A stretch of DNA of 15,321 nucleotides from Prevotellaceae bacterium UBA5903 (GTDB lineage: Bacteria > Bacteroidota > Bacteroidia > Bacteroidales > Bacteroidaceae), in NCBI GenBank assembly GCA_002431845.1, contig DJEH01000069.1, positions 1 to 15,321 of the forward strand. The letters are read 5' to 3'. The notes beneath the pieces were generated by a model, which saw only the letters and a program-made list of their open reading frames with translations, had not been told where the DNA came from and made no database searches. Position numbers and translations under genes: made by a program. Of this stretch, positions 14,333 to 15,321 are shown piece by piece. How positions within the stretch are numbered: position 1 is the first letter of the stretch; every line of letters starts with the position of its first letter.

Positions 14333-15271
14333 TTACAAGGTAAACACACCTATGTGCAGCATATAATTGAATACGCCCAAGGCGATGAGTAGCAGCAGCG
14401 AAAGATTAAACCATGTATCAAACAGTCGCCCCTTACCTAAGGCATAATAGTGTGCAATCAGCAACGATGAGTTTACTATAAACAAACGCAACTGCAGTTC
14501 AAAACTTTCTACAAGAAGAGCCATACCAATAGTAAGGAATACTTGAGTAGTTGCTATCACGTAGAACAACATACGAGTGCGAATCTTATCATTGTAGGCA
14601 GTATGAAAGAAATGTATGAACGATATAACCGTGAAAAACAATATCACACCAAGCGTTGTCCACTGCTGTATGCTCAGCAAATGATAGTTGGGTACGTGAG
14701 GCTCAAACCAATGATTGAGATACAAAAAGGCTGTGTCGAGGTTGTTATTCCAGATAGCATAGGCTGCATAAAGCCAATAGGGAACCAACAATCCCATAAT
14801 GCCCGCCATAAAAGAACGCCAAGTAAGATTGCGTAACTGAAAGAGCATGCTAAAGTAATAAGCCAAAGCCAATACCAACATAGGGGGGAACACTATGCTG
14901 CCTATACCCAAACAGAGGAAGGCATGGAATATATACCCCTCGGCTCTTACAAGCTGGTAGGATGAGAAGAGCATAAAATATCCTAACACCATACAGATGC
15001 TGGGCAAACAATCCATAGACCATGCATGGAGCGAAGGACAAACGAGCATGAGTGCCAGGAATGTGGTACTCATCATGCGCGAACGTATGCGCAACAATGC
15101 GTTGCGATTGTTTAGCTCCATAATTAAGTAAGCAGTAACAAATGTTGCTGCCAATCCGCCCCAAAGTTCTATACTTGTTGGGTTGGGTATAACCCAAAGA
15201 GCAAGCATCACAATAGCCATAATGGGGAGCGTTAGTGAGCCTGTTACAACGTTATGTCTGAATGAATGCAA
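14333..15271 (-). CDS. Polytopic membrane protein of unknown function (DUF6427-like)
   Basis: The 312-residue product has about nine to ten hydrophobic segments. The first is GSLTLPIMAIVMLALWVIP, and later ones include FLALMLVCPSLHAW, ILFFTVISFIHFF and LSLLLLIALGVFNYML. The short N-terminal SFRHN followed by this first helix resembles Bacteroidetes integral membrane proteins annotated as DUF6427, but I am not certain of the family. No catalytic motif is seen. The start codon appears to be TTG at 15271: no ATG or GTG exists between it and the in-frame stop at 15287-15289, and the first internal ATG (codon 18) would cut into the first helix. A -7 promoter box at 15310-15303 fits this start. It is the first gene of the unit leading to yqaA, znuA and znuC. 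Confidence 0.7.
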   Translation of the reverse strand: MHSFRHNVVTGSLTLPIMAIVMLALWVIPNPTSIELWGGLAATFVTAYLIMELNNRNALLRIRSRMMSTTFLALMLVCPSLHAWSMDCLPSICMVLGYFMLFSSYQLVRAEGYIFHAFLCLGIGSIVFPPMLVLALAYYFSMLFQLRNLTWRSFMAGIMGLLVPYWLYAAYAIWNNNLDTAFLYLNHWFEPHVPNYHLLSIQQWTTLGVILFFTVISFIHFFHTAYNDKIRTRMLFYVIATTQVFLTIGMALLVESFELQLRLFIVNSSLLIAHYYALGKGRLFDTWFNLSLLLLIALGVFNYMLHIGVFTL

Positions 15272-15302
15272 AACTTGATGAGTGCTTTAATAAGTAGATA
15301 TT

Positions 15303-15310
15303 CAAAATTA
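15303..15310 (-). promoter_or_regulatory. Probable -7 element of the membrane protein-yqaA-znuA-znuC operon
   Basis: TAATTTTG on the minus strand (15310-15303) matches TAnnTTTG exactly. The -33 element would lie past the window end. A start near 15299 would leave a leader of about 28 nt before the TTG at 15271, similar to the leaders inferred for the recO and SpmA-SpmB promoters. Confidence 0.45.
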
Positions 15311-15321
15311 ATTTATATAAT

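Overview
The window looks like a chromosomal segment of a Bacteroidales bacterium, most likely Prevotella or a close relative. Three things point there. Intergenic regions carry the Bacteroidetes promoter signature (TTTG, about 19 bp, TAnnTTTG), and start codons lack Shine-Dalgarno sequences. An outer-membrane DUF5686 protein has an N-terminal carboxypeptidase-regulatory-like domain. Several other genes have the form usual in this phylum (RecO, YbeY, the XRE regulator, the SpmA-SpmB fusion, the inositol-phosphate synthase). There is no sign of phage, insertion sequence, CRISPR array or conjugative module; this is mostly housekeeping DNA.

Left part (1-5171). A tRNA-Glu(UUC), cut by the window edge, is transcribed leftward. 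It is divergent from recO, which runs rightward. recO converges on a leftward DUF5686 outer-membrane protein gene across a very strong bidirectional hairpin. Upstream of that gene lies a solitary inositol-3-phosphate synthase gene, also leftward and closed by its own terminator hairpin.

Middle (5172-8097). ruvB and ybeY form a leftward pair joining recombination/repair and rRNA maturation. Upstream is a region with no recognisable gene, framed by a near-perfect 32-bp palindrome and a terminator hairpin. Next comes a small leftward XRE-type DNA-binding protein gene. A 322-bp divergent control region separates it from the next rightward unit.

Right-centre (8098-12325). A rightward unit with a textbook Bacteroidetes promoter encodes an SpmA-SpmB fusion membrane protein, a Wzx/MATE-like polysaccharide flippase and an M16 (HxxEH) zinc peptidase. 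It ends in a hairpin-rich convergent intergenic region.

Right end (12326-15321). A compact leftward operon encodes a polytopic membrane protein with a probable TTG start, a YqaA/DedA-family membrane protein with a GTG start, a ZnuA-like lipoprotein and a ZnuC-like ATPase that overlaps znuA by 4 nt. No ZnuB-type permease gene is present, so this zinc importer must take its permease from elsewhere.

No clearly new multi-gene system is visible. The points most worth checking are the permease-less zinc operon, the isolated inositol-phosphate synthase, the sporulation-family fusion in a presumed non-sporulator, the 32-bp palindrome in the gene-less region upstream of ruvB, and a possibly leaderless ruvB mRNA.
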